From Branchipolynoe longqiensis (lineage: Eukaryota; Annelida; Polychaeta; Phyllodocida; Polynoidae): 64,000 nucleotides of DNA. The stretch lies in assembly GCA_030323885.1 (NCBI GenBank), contig CM059186.1:153731064-153795063 (forward strand), given 5' to 3'. Below the pieces are notes generated by a model. It had not been told where the DNA came from, did no database searches, and was given only the letters and a program-made list of their open reading frames with translations. Of the stretch, positions 1-11,796 are shown piece after piece (positions within the stretch are counted from its first letter, which is position 1; the number at the start of each line of letters is the position of its first letter). Both the position numbers and the translations under genes were made by a program.

Positions 1-55
1 CGATGATAAAGATCAATGTGCTCTAAAGGCATCGTTAAATAAAACAAACTTTACA
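1..55 (+). repeat. SINE family D, 3' tail fragment
   Basis: Matches the tail of the fuller copy at 13248-13576: a GATGATAAA word, then ATCAATGTGCTCTA, then a short AAATAAAACAAACTTT end. The head lies outside the window. From memory this type of tail resembles a deeply conserved SINE 3' domain common in molluscs. Confidence 0.6.
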
Positions 56-227
56 GGCACTTCCCCACCCATCCCCTCTCATGGGGGACCAGCCAATCAC
101 ACCCCTGACTTCCCTCGTATCTCACCCATTGGCTCACCCCACCATCCAGTCACAGGTCGATCAATCACGCCCCACCACTCTCCTTCCTCTCTTCCTGCTT
201 CATTGCAACATCCAAGGAGCTGGACGT

Positions 228-455
228 ACCTCAGGCAGTAGAGTGTCCACCTGTGAAGGTGTGGGTCATTCGATAGATCCTGCTCAGTGGCCACATTTGC
301 AGTTTCGGCTATTTTCCTTCTAACCAGTGGTCCACAACTGGTTCATCAAAGGCTCTGGTATGTGCTATCATGTCTGTGGGAAAATAGCCCAAACTATAAA
401 TGGGTCCACTGAGCAGGATGACCGACACTTTCATAGGTGGACACTCTACCGCCTC
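228..455. repeat. Two head-to-head SINE family D fragments
   Basis: 228 to about 380 reads as the family head (GTAGAGTGTCCACCTGTGAA) and body on +. From about 381 to 455 the same head reappears on the opposite strand, giving an inverted pair. The junction is in the shared GGGAAAATAG region. Confidence 0.65.
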
Positions 456-499
456 TACTAACCTCTTTATTACTAGGGCAGCCACACACCCCTAACAGA

Positions 500-755
500 A
501 CTAAATTCTTTACCATGAGAACTAAATTCTTTACCAAGGAACTGTTTTCTTTACTACGGAACTATATTCTTTACTACGGAACTATATTCTTTACTACGGA
601 ACTATATTCTTTACTACATAACTATATTCTTGACTATGGAACTATATTATTTACTACGGAACTATATTCTCTACTACGGAACTATATTCTTAACTATGGG
701 ACTATATTCTTTACTACGGAACTATATTCTTTACTACGGAACTATTTCCATTGAC
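500..755. repeat. 20-bp minisatellite
   Basis: About a dozen copies of a 20-bp unit built on ACTATATTCTTTACTACGGA, with variants TTGACTATGG and CTACATA. The open frames across it (repeating NYILYYGTI) are a by-product of the repeat. Confidence 0.9.
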
Positions 756-844
756 TTTTCATATGGCACTAGAGGCAATCGGCCGAGCAGAAAGGCGCCT
801 CTGATTCAGGGTAGCGCATGCGCACTGAAGTGGAAAGGTGCTAC

Positions 845-1020
845 CAACAAACTCCACCTCCCCCATCCCACTATTCACATCCACCCCACCATTCACATCC
901 ACCCCACCCTCCCCCACCCCACCATCCACCCCACCCCTCCCCCAAACCACCATCCACCCCACCCCTCCCCCAAACCACCATCCACTCCACCCCACCCCAA
1001 GTCCTAACAACCACCACCCC
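845..1020. repeat. CCACC-rich simple repeat
   Basis: Imperfect tandem CATCCACCCCACC-type units with strong strand asymmetry. No gene is supported. Confidence 0.8.
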
Positions 1021-1035
1021 ATCAGTTTCTGAGCG

Positions 1036-1385
1036 ATGTGTTGCGCCTGTGCCTGTGCCAGCGCCTGCGCCTGCGCCTGCGCCTGCGCCTGTGCCTGCGC
1101 CTGCGCCTGCGCCTGCGCCTGCACCTGCGCCGGCGCCTGCACCTGTGCCTGCACCTGCGCCTGTGCCTGCGCCTGTGCCTGCGCCTGCACCTGCGCCTGC
1201 GCCTGCACCTGTGCCTGCACCTGCGCCTGCGCCTGCGCCTGTGCCTGCGCCTGCGCCTGCGCCTGCGCCTGCGCCTGCGCCTGCGCCTGCGCCTGCACCT
1301 GCGCCTGCACCTGCCCCTGCCCCTGCACCTGCCCCTGCCCCTGCGCCTGGCCCTGCCCCTGCGCCTGCCCCTGTGCCTGCCCTGC
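1036..1385. repeat. GCCTGC/GCCTGT hexamer satellite
   Basis: About 350 bp of a 6-bp unit (GCCTGC with GCCTGT, ACCTGC and CCCTGC variants). It is open in several frames on both strands (Pro-Ala, Gln-Ala, Arg-rich, Cys-Ala), which is expected of a 6-bp repeat and not evidence of a protein. Confidence 0.9.
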
Positions 1386-1515
1386 ACAGACTGGTCCCTT
1401 CCCGCACCGTCTCCGGGATCAATGCGCAGGCCTGGCACTGGGCGAAGGCGGCCCCAGAACGTGAAGTGATACAGATAGACGCCCACAGGAGGCAGTGACC
1501 GCCATTGTAGGTAAA

Positions 1516-1568
1516 CGCCTCCTAGTGGTGGTGCCAGCTGTCCTCATACACCAAGCGCCCCCTGGTGA
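1516..1568 (-). promoter_or_regulatory. Pair of CTCF-like motifs
   Basis: Two sites on the minus strand 39 bp apart match the CTCF core: CCACTAGGAGGCG (1516-1528) and TCACCAGGGGGCGC (1555-1568). Binding is inferred from motif alone. Confidence 0.35.
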
Positions 1569-1774
1569 GTTGCAGCTTACACATAAACCCTGCTACTGTG
1601 GCGCTACCGAATACAACGTTATGCCCACTTGCCCAAACGCTCATCCCCCCTCCCCACCCGTTCAACATGCCGGCACCATTGCGCAGTATGCCACTCACTT
1701 ACATTATCTTCATAAACTGTTTTGAGGGTTCCACCGACAGCTGTATGTACCTCATAACCTTGCTTGAACGAATT

Positions 1775-2215
1775 GGTGGCCGAATTGATAAGAGCACAGG
1801 TTTCTCGTATGGAAGGTCGGGAGTTCAAATCCTGGCCGAGTTAAAGTTGCATAGTCCGATGAAGCATCAAATTTTCAAAACCAAAACACTTACCTATCTA
1901 CATATTTATCTTAGATACTGGTACAGTTATTAAGCATTTTTGTTGCATAGAAGGGCATGGGGAGTCAATTTAATAGAACCTGTTACTGCATAAGCCTATG
2001 GCATCAGAGTTTTGGCATGCTTGCCAAAATTAATTTGGCATGTTGTCAGTTCAAATATCTCCAAAGTTAGCCATTTAAACTAAAACTTACTTCAACTTAA
2101 AGTAAAGTAGCTTATAATGACCAATTTAATGTCTCAGAAAATGACAGAAACTCAAAGCTATCGGACTATACAACTTTAAATCAATGACTTAAAAAAGTGT
2201 ATACTTGTCGCCAGG
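1775..2215 (+). repeat. SINE family B copy split by a TTAA MITE
   Basis: The tRNA-like head (GGCCGAATTGATAAGAGCAC ... GGGAGTTCAAATCC) ends at the TTAA of the MITE at 1845-2175. The family body (ATCAATGACTT ... ACTTGTCGCC) resumes after the MITE's right TTAA. Confidence 0.7.
1845..2175 (+). mobile_element. TTAA-flanked MITE, family M (copy 1)
   Basis: Terminal inverted repeat AGTTGCATAGTCCGAT at the left and ATCGGACTATACAACT at the right, with TTAA on both sides (1841-1844 and 2176-2179). About 330 bp, non-coding. A TTAA duplication is typical of piggyBac- or Kolobok-type mobilisation. Confidence 0.8.
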
Positions 2216-2221
2216 TAGTTA

Positions 2222-2560
2222 GTGGTGATTGCTCAATGCCATGTAAGAACACTGGCTCGGTTCCAGTCTGGAAGGTTGTTGGCTCAAACCCAGACTGAGT
2301 GAAACAAATGGCTTACCAAAGTTAAACTTGTCGCTGCCTGGCATGGCGGTCAGCATTATACGGACAGGGCAAGGGCTGGTTAGCTCGGTGTCAGGGTAAT
2401 GTGACTGACTAGGAAATTGAGTTATTGTGCCAGTGGCCTGGTTTTCCAGTGGGACAGCACTATAAGGTCACCATGAGTGCGCAGTGCCATACGTCAGTAG
2501 CCATCATATGACCTTAGATATTGCCAGGATGCAAAACCTCAGTAAAGACTGCGCAGTGTG
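2222..2560 (+). repeat. SINE family B, near full copy
   Basis: Contains the family landmarks in order: tRNA-like head with a degenerate B box, ACTTGTCGCTGCCTGG, GTCAGGGTAATGTGACTG, GGGACAGCACTATAAGGTCA and the end TGACCTTAGATATTGCCAGG with a short A/C-rich tail. Confidence 0.75.
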
Positions 2561-2694
2561 GACTAATGTAGTTGGAGATGTGGGTTTTTCTGCATCGACC
2601 CTTCTAGTGGGCGAAAATAAAGGCATTAATGTAGAATATATAAATATTCAGTAAAAATGCCGCCATTGTAAATCATTGACTTGTTTGTTTGAGG

Positions 2695-3000
2695 GGGCTT
2701 AAAGTCCTAGCAACATCTAAGGTTAAATCAGGATGGTAACCGATCTGTGAGAGAGCACACTCATGGTGACTTTATAGGGCTGCCCCATTGGAAGATCGGG
2801 CTGCTGGCACCATGACCTGATACCCCGCTCAGTCACACTATCCTGACACTGAGCTAACCAGTCATTGTCTTATCCTATTAATGCTAAGCACCAGGCAAGG
2901 TAGCGACAGGTATAAATTTGGTAAGGCATTGGTTTGACTCCATCTGGGTTTAATCCAACAACCCAGCCAGTGCTCTTACCGATTCGGCGACCTCGTTCTG
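2695..3000 (-). repeat. SINE family B copy
   Basis: Reverse-strand copy of the same family, from the CTAGCAACATCTAAGG end to the tRNA-like head at CTCTTACCGATTCGGCGACC. Confidence 0.75.
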
Positions 3001-3174
3001 TATAAACCCTTGTTGTAGCCACTTAAGTTGTATGGATAGTAGGCAGAGGCAGAGTGGGGTGGGTAAGTGCTAATTGAAGTGGCTTATTGACGGAACCAGT
3101 CATTAGGGATCCATCCACCCACAGCGTGCAGTGTTTCAAGAGCCCCCATGAGCCCTGCTAGATCTATTCCTCTA

Positions 3175-3510
3175 AAGCGACTGGGCACAGTTGCTGAATC
3201 GGTTGAGCGTGGGCCTCGCGTGCGGGAGATCGGGAATATCCCGGTCGAGTCAAACCAATGACTTATAAAAATTGATACATGTCGCTTCCTAGACTCGTGC
3301 TGGGCATTAATAGGATAGGGAATGGACTGGTTAGCTCAGTGTCAAGATAATGTGACTGAGTGGGATATCAGGTCATGGTGTCGGTGGCCTGATTTCCCAG
3401 TGGGGCAGCACTAAAAAGTCACAATGAGTGCACACTGTCCAAAGTAGGTACCCATCTTGATATGAGATTAGATGTTGCTAGGATGTAAAACTCCAACAAA
3501 TAACCAACCA
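3175..3510 (+). repeat. SINE family B copy
   Basis: tRNA-like head (GAATCGGTTGAGCGTGGGCC ... GTCGAGTCAAACC), family body and the GATGTTGCTAGGATGTAAAA tail. Confidence 0.75.
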
Positions 3511-3747
3511 ATCCTTTAAATCGACACAGCGCCACGGTACCAATCCACTGCATTCTAAAATCTAATCTGTGGGTCTGACAATCAAATGCGATTTGAGTGA
3601 CAAAGAAAACAAGTGCAGATTGAAATCAAGATATAGGATTTAATGCATTCACACATTATGTGTATAACCAGGCTCAATTTGTAATTTTGATTCATTATTT
3701 CAATATTCATATAGAAAGTAATGTCTGATGGGATTGCTAGATGGTTA

Positions 3748-4373
3748 TGCCTAGGTCACATACACGTTAGTGGACATAGTTGAACGTAGATAGAATAACG
3801 TGGGTGAAACGTGCTGTCACTATGTTCAAATATGTTAAGGTAATGCAGGTTTTGGTTGATGACCCACCTAATGGTACGGATAAATATGTTATGTGATGGA
3901 TCCTGGTATGTTACAGTACAGATCCAACTACATTCAACTACGTCCAACTACATTCAACTACATCAAACTACATTCAACTACGTTGAACTACTTTGAACTA
4001 CGTTACCCTCCACTATGTTCAACTACGTTCAACTTCGTCCACCAACGGCTATGTGACCATGGCAGAATGGGCAAGGTTTTGTGCGGGTCAAATTATGCTA
4101 GAGTATGCTAGAGTACATTAAAAAGTATGCTAGAGTATGCTAGAGTATGCTAGAGTACGCTAGAGTACGTTATCATCCCGGAGGCTACGTCTGCCTCAAA
4201 CATACCTCTCTTTTGAACATGTCCAAAGCTTAAATCGGAACTCACGGCCCACACACGTTCTTTTCACGTTCTCATCACGGAGAAGTATGGATGCCTGTAC
4301 GTTGCACTATGTTCAACTAGGTTAGCCTCCACAACGTTCAACTATGTCCACTAATGTGTATGTGACCGGGCTT
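3748..4373. mobile_element. Fold-back element F1 (ACTACGTTCA words)
   Basis: Ends GCCTAGGTCACATACAC (left) and GTGTATGTGACCGGGC (right) are inverted repeats that continue inward through CACTAATG/CATTAGTG and AACTATGTCC. Flanking TTA at 3745-3747 and 4374-4376 fits a 3-bp duplication. The interior is tandem CAACTACRTT words plus an 11-bp array. No coding capacity is seen. Confidence 0.75.
4097..4170. repeat. 11-bp tandem array TATGCTAGAGT inside F1
   Basis: Repeated GTATGCTAGAGTAYGCTAGA words; about six units. Confidence 0.85.
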
Positions 4374-4376
4374 TTA

Positions 4377-4650
4377 GAGAGGTCTCTTACATTGCGGCCA
4401 GATGTGAAGCAATTTGCAGGTTGTTGGATCGATTCATGACTGAATCAAAGGGAAGTCTTAAAAAATGGACGTCTGTTATTAGTACATGTCTGCCATTACT
4501 AGGATATGGAAAAAATACTGGTTCATTCAGTGTCCTCAAAAGTTTAGGTACCTCAGTGGGTGTTAATTTTGATTTCTGAATATAAATAGCCTCTTTACTG
4601 CTGTAGTTCTAGCAGTTTATTGTTCAAATATCCCAACTGTTTTGTTTCTT
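4377..4650. other. No recognised feature
   Basis: AT-leaning sequence between fold-back element F1 and a LINE remnant. I see no gene or repeat in it. Confidence 0.5.
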
Positions 4651-5165
4651 ATGTCCATTTTAATCAGGGGACAGTGTTTGTTTGCAGCATTGACAATCAT
4701 TTTCTGCAGCGTACCCCACCATGTGTCTGGATCTTCCTCTGCTAGTAGTTCTGCTGTGTTGTTTTCCATCAATGTGGCTCATAAATCATTGAAATTACAA
4801 TTCCTGTAGATGTGGTTCAACTGGATGGTGGTTCTTTAGTAATTTCTGGAATTTTTCTTGATTAAATATCTTGGTTTATGGGCGCTTATATTATGGTTCA
4901 GTACATTGTAAAGATTCAGTATATTGTAAAGATTTAAATATTAGTAAAGGCAAGGTCTTTTTTTTTATGGATCTCATTACTCTAGTTTGTTGGTTAATTA
5001 CTTGGTGGAGTTTATTCTCTGCTACAAATTATTTCATATAGCCTGCAGGTGGATGCCTCTTCTTAGTACTGTAGTCAACGTTAAAGTCACCAATTAAGAG
5101 CACTTCATACTTGTTAATGTCTGGGATCTGATTCATTAAAATTTCCATCTGGCGGTCTGTAGATG
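4650..5165 (-). pseudogene. LINE endonuclease-domain remnant
   Basis: On the minus strand a short block reads EVLLIGDFNVDYSTKKRHPP, the conserved GDFN motif of apurinic-type endonucleases from non-LTR retrotransposons. After it come degraded, frame-broken segments of the same kind of protein. No reverse-transcriptase part is attached. It is clearly inactive; the clade cannot be fixed from this piece. Confidence 0.6.
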
Positions 5166-6104
5166 CTATCTAGTGGTATTCTTTCTGTCTTGGTCGACTC
5201 TAGCTTTGTGGTTAGTACAGATCCACATTTCCTCATCCTAAATTGTGAGATTCGAAAGGATCTGAAAATCGAAGTTCTTTTTATTTACAGTACATACATT
5301 AACTGTCATTTTATAAGTTACACAAAATGTTACACTAAAGTATATCTGGTCTTCAATTATCCCATTATTTCATTTATTGGCATATTACTCTATAAATAAA
5401 CCACAATAGTATATGTAGTCTATATTTATTCCCCTTAGTGTGAATATTCATATGTTTTAACTGCAGCATTAATGTTTGAAAAATAGCTTTATTCTAAAAT
5501 CCGAAAAATTCTGAATTCCGAAATATAACTGGCCTCCAAAGGTTTCGGATAGGGGACTGGATCTGTATTTGCTTTATTAGTGTGGTCAGGTGCTACAGGG
5601 TGAAGGTTATACACAGTAGTAGTAGTTGTTTATTGTACTTCTTTTTTGGGTGGTATAAGGTGGTATAAGGAACAAGACGTTGACAGCTGTGTCTCATGAC
5701 AGCAAGTGAAGTTTATTGGCCCACTGTTTACCTTGTTGCCTTGTCACATGACCTGTCGCTGGTTCCCGACTCCCACACATAGACCGGTGTGTCTATACAT
5801 CACAGTGGTGGTGGGGGCTCTGGAAAGCGGGCTTTGCGGAAGCTGGTCAGCCTGAGTTCATAATACATTCAAAATTGTGCCTGATTCACCGGAGGACGGA
5901 GGCGTTCCCTCCGGTCCTTACAACAGCCACCCACCCTCCCACCGGAAGTGACTCCCTGGCGCCTATACGGTTCAACCAATAGGCGGCCGCCTCCGCAGCG
6001 CCCCCTGGATGAACTCCAGTGAAGCAGCCATTAGACTGCATTCAGTGCCTGAGGCAGCTACCGAGAGGCTGTCCACCCACCTGACTGGATGGATGTTGGA
6101 GTTT
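5166..6104. other. Non-coding stretch with promoter-like motifs near its end
   Basis: No gene is seen. Between 5930 and 6010 the GC content rises and includes ACCGGAAGTGAC (ETS-type, 5941-5952), AACCAATAG (CCAAT box, about 5974-5982) and GCGCCCCCTGGA (CTCF-like, about 5998-6009). The cluster is promoter-like, but no exon can be tied to it. Confidence 0.4.
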
Positions 6105-7460
6105 GGAGTTTTATGTCCTGGCAACATCTAAGGTTATATCAAGACGGATACTTACTTGTGACAGTGCACGCTTATGGTGACTTTATAGTGCTGCCAACAT
6201 CATGATCTGATATCCCACTCAGTCACATTATCCTGACACTGAACCAACCGGTCCTTGCCCTATCCTAATAATGCTTGATTGATTGGTGGTTGCTTTACGC
6301 CGGGTCGGCAGCATAGGCCATATTCACGGCGAGAAATGTTTGTTTTTTGTTCAAACCATCCCTTTTACATGTAAAAGCAGACTATCAATTATGTGCCAAT
6401 AGACACTCATTAAATTAGAAAGCTCACAATCATATATTTGTGGTCAAGGGAAACAAATTCCCATAGAAAAAGAAAAGTTTTTATTAATAATTGATAGAAT
6501 CTATTTAGTAAACTATATGAGGTGGTACAGTTGAGCTGCCCGCAAAAGGCTAAAATGTTTTCCTGTTTTACCTTAGTAAAAAGGACATGCATACTGTCTG
6601 CAGTGTAGAACTGTTGGCGCAGGGCCAAACAATCAACGCAACTAAGCAAAACGTGTTTGAGTGTCAGCGGGGACTGACACCCAATACATTCAGGGGGAGG
6701 TTCCCCCTTGAGCAGAAAAGCATGTGTAAGCCACGAGTGGCCAATACGGCAGCGTCTAAGGACCACTTGGTCCCGCCGACCTCCCGCATGAGTCTGTGGT
6801 GGCTTTCCCACAGATGGTTCAATTTCTTTAAGTTTATTAATGTTTTCATCCCACTCATGTTGCCATTTGGATTTTATGTGGGTGGCTATTAGTGGTTTCA
6901 GATCAGAGTGAGGGATCAGACACGGTTCAAGATCACAGTTCAGGGCCTTCTTCGCAGCCCGATCAGCTCGTTCGTTTCCTTGTATGCCGGCATGGCCAGG
7001 CACCCAGCACAGGTGGATGTCATACCCATCCGTTGTCAGTTGGTTCATTTTATAAATGACCGTTGCTAGAATAGGGTGATTCGTTTTCAGTCCAGCAACA
7101 GCCAGGAGGCAAGAGAACGAATCACTGTATATAACATAGTTAGTGTGGTTGGATACCTCGATACACTCCAACGCGAGAAGGAGTGCTGGGGCTTCTGCAG
7201 TGAAAATCAAGCTCTGATCGGGCAAACGTACACCAAATTTTTCCCATCGGCAGACTGCCACAGCAGCTACCCGGCTTTGGTGTTTCGAACCATCAGTGTA
7301 TATGGAGAGGTGGTCTGCAAACTGGCCTTGAATCTCTGCATGCAGTCCTTGGTACTCAAGTGGATGTGTCCCAGACTTCCTCAGTTCCTAATAATGCAAG
7401 GTGCCTGGCTAGGAAGCGACACATATCAATGTTTAAGTCATTGGTTTGACTCCCTCCTCC
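6105..7460 (-). repeat. SINE family B copy interrupted by a LINE
   Basis: 6105-6274 and 7386-7460 are the two halves of one reverse-strand SINE B. They are separated by a LINE insertion flanked by the 12-bp duplication TCCTAATAATGC (6263-6274 and 7386-7397). Confidence 0.85.
6275..7385 (-). pseudogene. 5'-truncated LINE with RNase H domain
   Basis: The 3' portion of a non-LTR retrotransposon in antisense. An RNase H domain is visible: YTDGSK near 7285-7303 (first catalytic Asp), TAEAPALLLALE, YSDSFSCL and WVPGHAGIQGNERADRAAK near 6950-7010. A cysteine-containing C-terminal segment (CIGCQSPLTLKHVLLSC) follows. An RNase H after the RT is typical of I-group-like LINEs. Compared with the sister copy at 46595-46960, a T-run near 6545 is one base shorter, so the C-terminus reads out of frame past the ancestral stop. 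The 3' end is a (TTGA)-type tail at 6275, next to the target-site duplication. Confidence 0.8.
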
Positions 7461-8307
7461 CCTCACCTCTCACCTCCTCACCCCCTCACCCTCCGACCCT
7501 CTGTAGTGTCCTGCTACTACCCCCCCCCTTCCAGGGTGGGGTGAATACCGACATCCTTCACTCCCCCCCCCCCACACACACACATCCGGGGGCTTCCACA
7601 CGACACTCGCTCGGAAGTTTTTGTTGTTGTTTTTTGTTTTAAATAAAGGAGTTGGGGTCTTTACCACCAACTCATATCGCCCTACGTGTCTCTATCATTC
7701 TGTATATTTACCTGTTAGCATACGTAAGAATTATTACGTATATATACATATATATATGTATATTTGTATATATATTGTACAAACATTTATGTATACACAT
7801 TTATTAAGCTGAATTTCGTGGGTCGGGGTTATTCTATTTCACAGGAGGGAGATGTTTTATTTCGAAATTGATTCCTCGGGGGAGACTATTTTGAGGGGGC
7901 GATTCTATTTCGTGACATCGGCTCAACCCTCCTGGGGCCCGGCAAACATCACTCACCTCTCACGGCTCTCGCGCACAGTTTTTCCTGGTCCCCGAGCTCC
8001 CAAGGCAGAGCGCGCATGTGTTTATTTACACGGAAACAGCGCAGCGTCCGATGTGACGTCACGTAGGTCAACACTTCCCGACTGTCAATGTGTGCTTTCT
8101 ATTTACACTGGTCTGCATCTATCGGTTTCTGACCGGACTGTAGCAGAGTAATACAAGTCAACGGTTTAACAAAAACTGTTCTTTCCTGTAGATACAAATC
8201 GACTTGGAAGAAAGCACCTCTTGCTATAAATCTAGTTTCGACTAGTATTTGCAAAGGTTGATTGCAGGTGCGCCTTCTCCGCCGCTCACTCTGCCGAATA
8301 ACACAGG
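7461..8307. other. Non-coding stretch with C-runs and a CRE site
   Basis: Contains a C-rich block (7520-7580), a short AT repeat (7735-7775) and a GC-richer part with a perfect TGACGTCA at 8054-8061. On the minus strand a donor-like AG|GTGAGT lies near 7950, so a short 5' exon under that site is conceivable but unproven. Confidence 0.35.
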
Positions 8308-8354
8308 TGTCATACTCTCATACTCATACTCATCCGCTACTGATTATGGTTAGG

Positions 8355-9167
8355 CTATAAGCCTGTATAAGGTCGAGGCCTGTCCAACTGTGACTTAACG
8401 GGGTCATAAGCGTCAAATACTGGGTGTTTGCAATACTTATACTGCCTCCAATGCTTATCCAGCCTTGCTTTGAAAGCATTCAGGGATGGCGCATCCACAA
8501 CCTCTGGAGGCAGACCGTTCCAGGCATTGACAATACGATAACTGTAAAACTGCTGTCTGACGACACTCTTGTTCATTCTCCCTTTCTTCAATTTGAATCT
8601 ATGACCTCTGGTGTTGGTGTCATCCATTTTTAGGTAATCAGCGACCATAGAGTACTTGCCTGTCAGGTGCTTATATGTCTCAATCATGTCGCCCCGAGCT
8701 CTTCGGTAGTAGAGACTAGGTAGATCTAAGGCACGAAGTCGATCATGGTACGAGAGATTTTTCAGTGTGGGAGCAAGCATTGTCGCACGGCGTTGGACAT
8801 TTTCAATTAGTTCCATATCTTTCTTATATCGAGGGGTCCATGCGGTGTTGCCATACTCAATATGTGGCCGGACAAGTGAGGTATAGAGTGCCTTGACGGT
8901 ATCAGTATCTAGGTAAGCATATGAGCATCTGATTAGTCCAAGTAGTTTATTGGCCTTGTTCACTATCTGCTCGCAGTGAGCACTGAAGGTTAATCCTGGA
9001 TCGATATATACACTGAGGTCCTTTTCAAGATCCGTTGTTTCCAGTTCTACAGCTTTTCCCTCCTTCTGCATGGTATAAGCAAATTTTGTGTTATTGGTGC
9101 CTAGATGCATGACCTTGCATTTTTCTGCATTGAATCTCAATTGCCATTGGTTTGCCCATTGTTCCAA
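8355..9167 (-). pseudogene. CR1-like LINE: RT thumb and C-terminal part, shifted frame
   Basis: About 270 codons continuing the LINE protein in another frame. It has LEQWANQWQLRFNAEKCKVM (the region after the RT palm), LVRPHIEYGNTAWTP, RRATMLAPTL and RTYKHLTGKY-type segments, ending SQLDRPRPYTGL. The break from the upstream frame coincides with a doubled GTCT at 9177-9184 on +. Removing four bases would rejoin the frames, so the split looks like a single young lesion rather than a natural two-ORF design. Confidence 0.82.
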
Positions 9168-9168
9168 T

Positions 9169-11796
9169 TTAGTCAGGTCTGTCTGTAAAGTGTAATGCCT
9201 CGGTGTCCTCAGGTGAGTTCACTGCCATGTACAATTTCGTATCATCTGCAAACATATGGATGAATGCGTGGACTACATCTGGCATGTCATTTACAAAACA
9301 TATGAAGAGCAGGGGGCCGAGGATACTTCCTTGTGGTATTTCACTCAGGACCATTGCAATCAAGGATTTAACTCCATTTACCACCACCTGTTGGTTTCTG
9401 GCATGGAGGAAATCCTTAACCCATGACCATAACTTGCCTGTTATACCGAAGCTATGAATCTTCATCAAGAGGCGTTGATGTGGAACAGAGTCAAACGCTT
9501 TGGCAAAATCTAGATACACAGCATCAATATTGCTTCCAGTATCGAGGGCTTCTGTCCACTTGTTGAGGATTGCTAGGAGCTGGGTGATGCATGATCGACC
9601 TTTGATAAAGCCATGTTGGCAGTTCGTCAATAGACTTTGTTCAACTAGATGTGTCATGATCTTATCTCGTATTAAGGATTCCAGTGTTTTGCCGATTACA
9701 GACGTCAGACTCACAGGGCGGTAATTTTTGGCCTGGTGTCGGTCTCCCTTCTTGAAAATGGGAGACACATATCCTAATTTCCAACCATAAGGCAGTTTTC
9801 TTTGGTCAATTGATGTACGGAAGATCCTGTACAAGGGCTTGGCTATCTCATTAGCTAGTTCCTTTAGTAGCCTTGGGGATGCTCCATCTGGACCTGCTGA
9901 CTTATTTGGGTTGAGTTTTGCTAATTTATTTGACACGTCCTCCATTGTGAATTCAATATCATTAATCACATTTCCAGTCATTTGGTCTGGTTGTGGTGGC
10001 ATATTTGTTGTGTCTTCTTGTGTGAATACAGATGAGAAGAAATTGTTTAACACGTCTGCCTTCTGTTTGTCGCTTGTTGTTAGACTACCATCCTCCCTAG
10101 CAAGTTGAGCAATACCTGATTTCGACTTGAGTTTCGATTGAGCATATCGATAGAATGCCTTGGGATTATTCTTACATTCTTTGGCTAATTTCCTCTCAAA
10201 TTCTTTCTCACCTTTTCGGCACTCCCATTTGGCCTGGTTCCTGGCTTTTGTGTATTTGAGGTAGTCTTTTCCCTCACGACTTCTTCGCCAATCATTAAAT
10301 GCAATTTGTTTAGCCTTCACTTTACCTCTGGCTTTGGCTATCATGTAGATGGGTCTAGCTTTTCCTTGGCGGGGTTTAGATTTTGGGATATGGTTTTCTC
10401 TGAGTAGTCTAATATTGTTCATGAAGGTCAACCACATGTCTTCTAGGTTGTTTGCACTGTCTGTGTCCCATGTCATATGAGCAGCTTCCTCTCTCATGGC
10501 ATCATAGTTCCCTTTGTGGTACAGCAATTTCGGTGTTACCTTGGTGGGTCTTTCTGTGTAACACATGAAGTCAAATGTGATGCATAGTTGATGACTTTTT
10601 CCCACTGGAACATTGAGTGCCATATTATCCACCATTCCTTCTTCGTTTATGATCACTAAATCCAAGGTGTTCGGCTGCTGGTTTGATCTAAAGTGGGTTA
10701 GATCTGTAATATGTTGGTATAAGTACAGGTCTCTAAGAGTTTCTATAAAGGTGGTAGCTGGATTTGTCAGAGAATTAGGTGTGGTGCCGTTTCTCCAGTT
10801 TATCTCGCTGTAATTAAAATCTCCAACAATTAGTAAGTGGCTCGTGTTAAACTGGCAAGCATTTCTGAGGAGTGACCTCAGGTGGTCGTGATTTTCTTTA
10901 TTACAACTTGGTGATCTGTAAATAGCAGTTATTAGGAGCTTGTCTGTGTCTTTCAGACTTATTTGACACCATAATGATTCTTCAAAAGTATCGATTCCTG
11001 GGACTGAGACGACCTTGGCGTTTAGGTGAGACCTTGTGTATAATATCACCCCCCTTCTTTGTCTGCCATCAATATTACTGTGGGTGTCAAATCCTGCTAT
11101 AGCCAGTTCATGAGGTTCGGGGTCCATACCTCGGTTCTTATCCAGGATTTCAGTTAAGGCAATAATATCTGGATTACACTGAGACAGAATCTCGGCCAGT
11201 TCTGATCTCTTATTTAACAGTGTATCAGTATTTGTATAGAAACATTTTAGCTTATCTACATATTTACAGTTATAATTTGACACCATTACATTGTCCCATT
11301 CTGATGTCGACTCGGTGTGGCGTCTACTATCTTGCCTTGTCTGATGATCGTCGGATTTTGATAAGTTTTTTGCCTGTCTCAATACTCGCTTAGCTGTTGC
11401 TTCATCAGATAGTTTAATACGAAGGGGTCTGTTGCTTCCCTGCTTCTTTTCACCAAGCCTTGTTGTATCTGCAATATCAACATCTATTGCCAGTCCTTCC
11501 TCACATATGGTCTGGATTTGTACTAAATGTGTTTTCCTGGTTTCTCTATTGTCTGAGGTGCTTTCTGGAATTCCATAGACGACCAGATATTTTAATCTTT
11601 CTTGGCATTCCTGGAGTTCCCTCAAGTCAGCAGTTTGGGTTGGTATGGCGCTATTAATTAAAGTTGGTGCAGGAATTTGGACAGCAATCTTATTCAAGTT
11701 GCGGTCAAACTTTTTCACCATTTCGGCATAGCTCAGTTCTATTTTTTCTTCAGCTTTTGTCACACTCTCCTGTAGTGATGTAATCGCATTGTCCAT
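9169..11796 (-). pseudogene. CR1-like LINE: N-terminal domain, endonuclease and most of RT
   Basis: About 875 codons. Residues 1-60 look coiled-coil. Residues 65-145 hold an ORF1-like RNA-binding-type block (RLKYLVVYGIPEST ... NRPLRIKLSDEATAKRVLRQ). The endonuclease follows (DIIALTEI, AIYRSPSC, LIVGDFNYSEINW, NTLDLVI). The RT domain follows: NYRPVSLTSVIGKTLESLI, YLDFAKAFDSVPHQRLL, IPQGSILGPLLF and MFADDTKLY (near 9234-9256, the catalytic FADD box). The frame stops just after that box because of a 4-bp duplication. The reading frame extends upstream of this Met for about ten codons, so the true start is lost. Confidence 0.85.

Noticed and set aside
818..1498. Long Pro-Ala, Gln-Ala, Cys-Ala and Arg-rich open frames on both strands
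   Set aside because: All lie over a 6-bp satellite and a CCACC repeat, which leave several frames open by length alone. No start context, splice site or homology is seen.
7076..7642. 188-residue + strand frame
   Set aside because: Antisense to the RNase H LINE and continuing into C-runs. A shadow.
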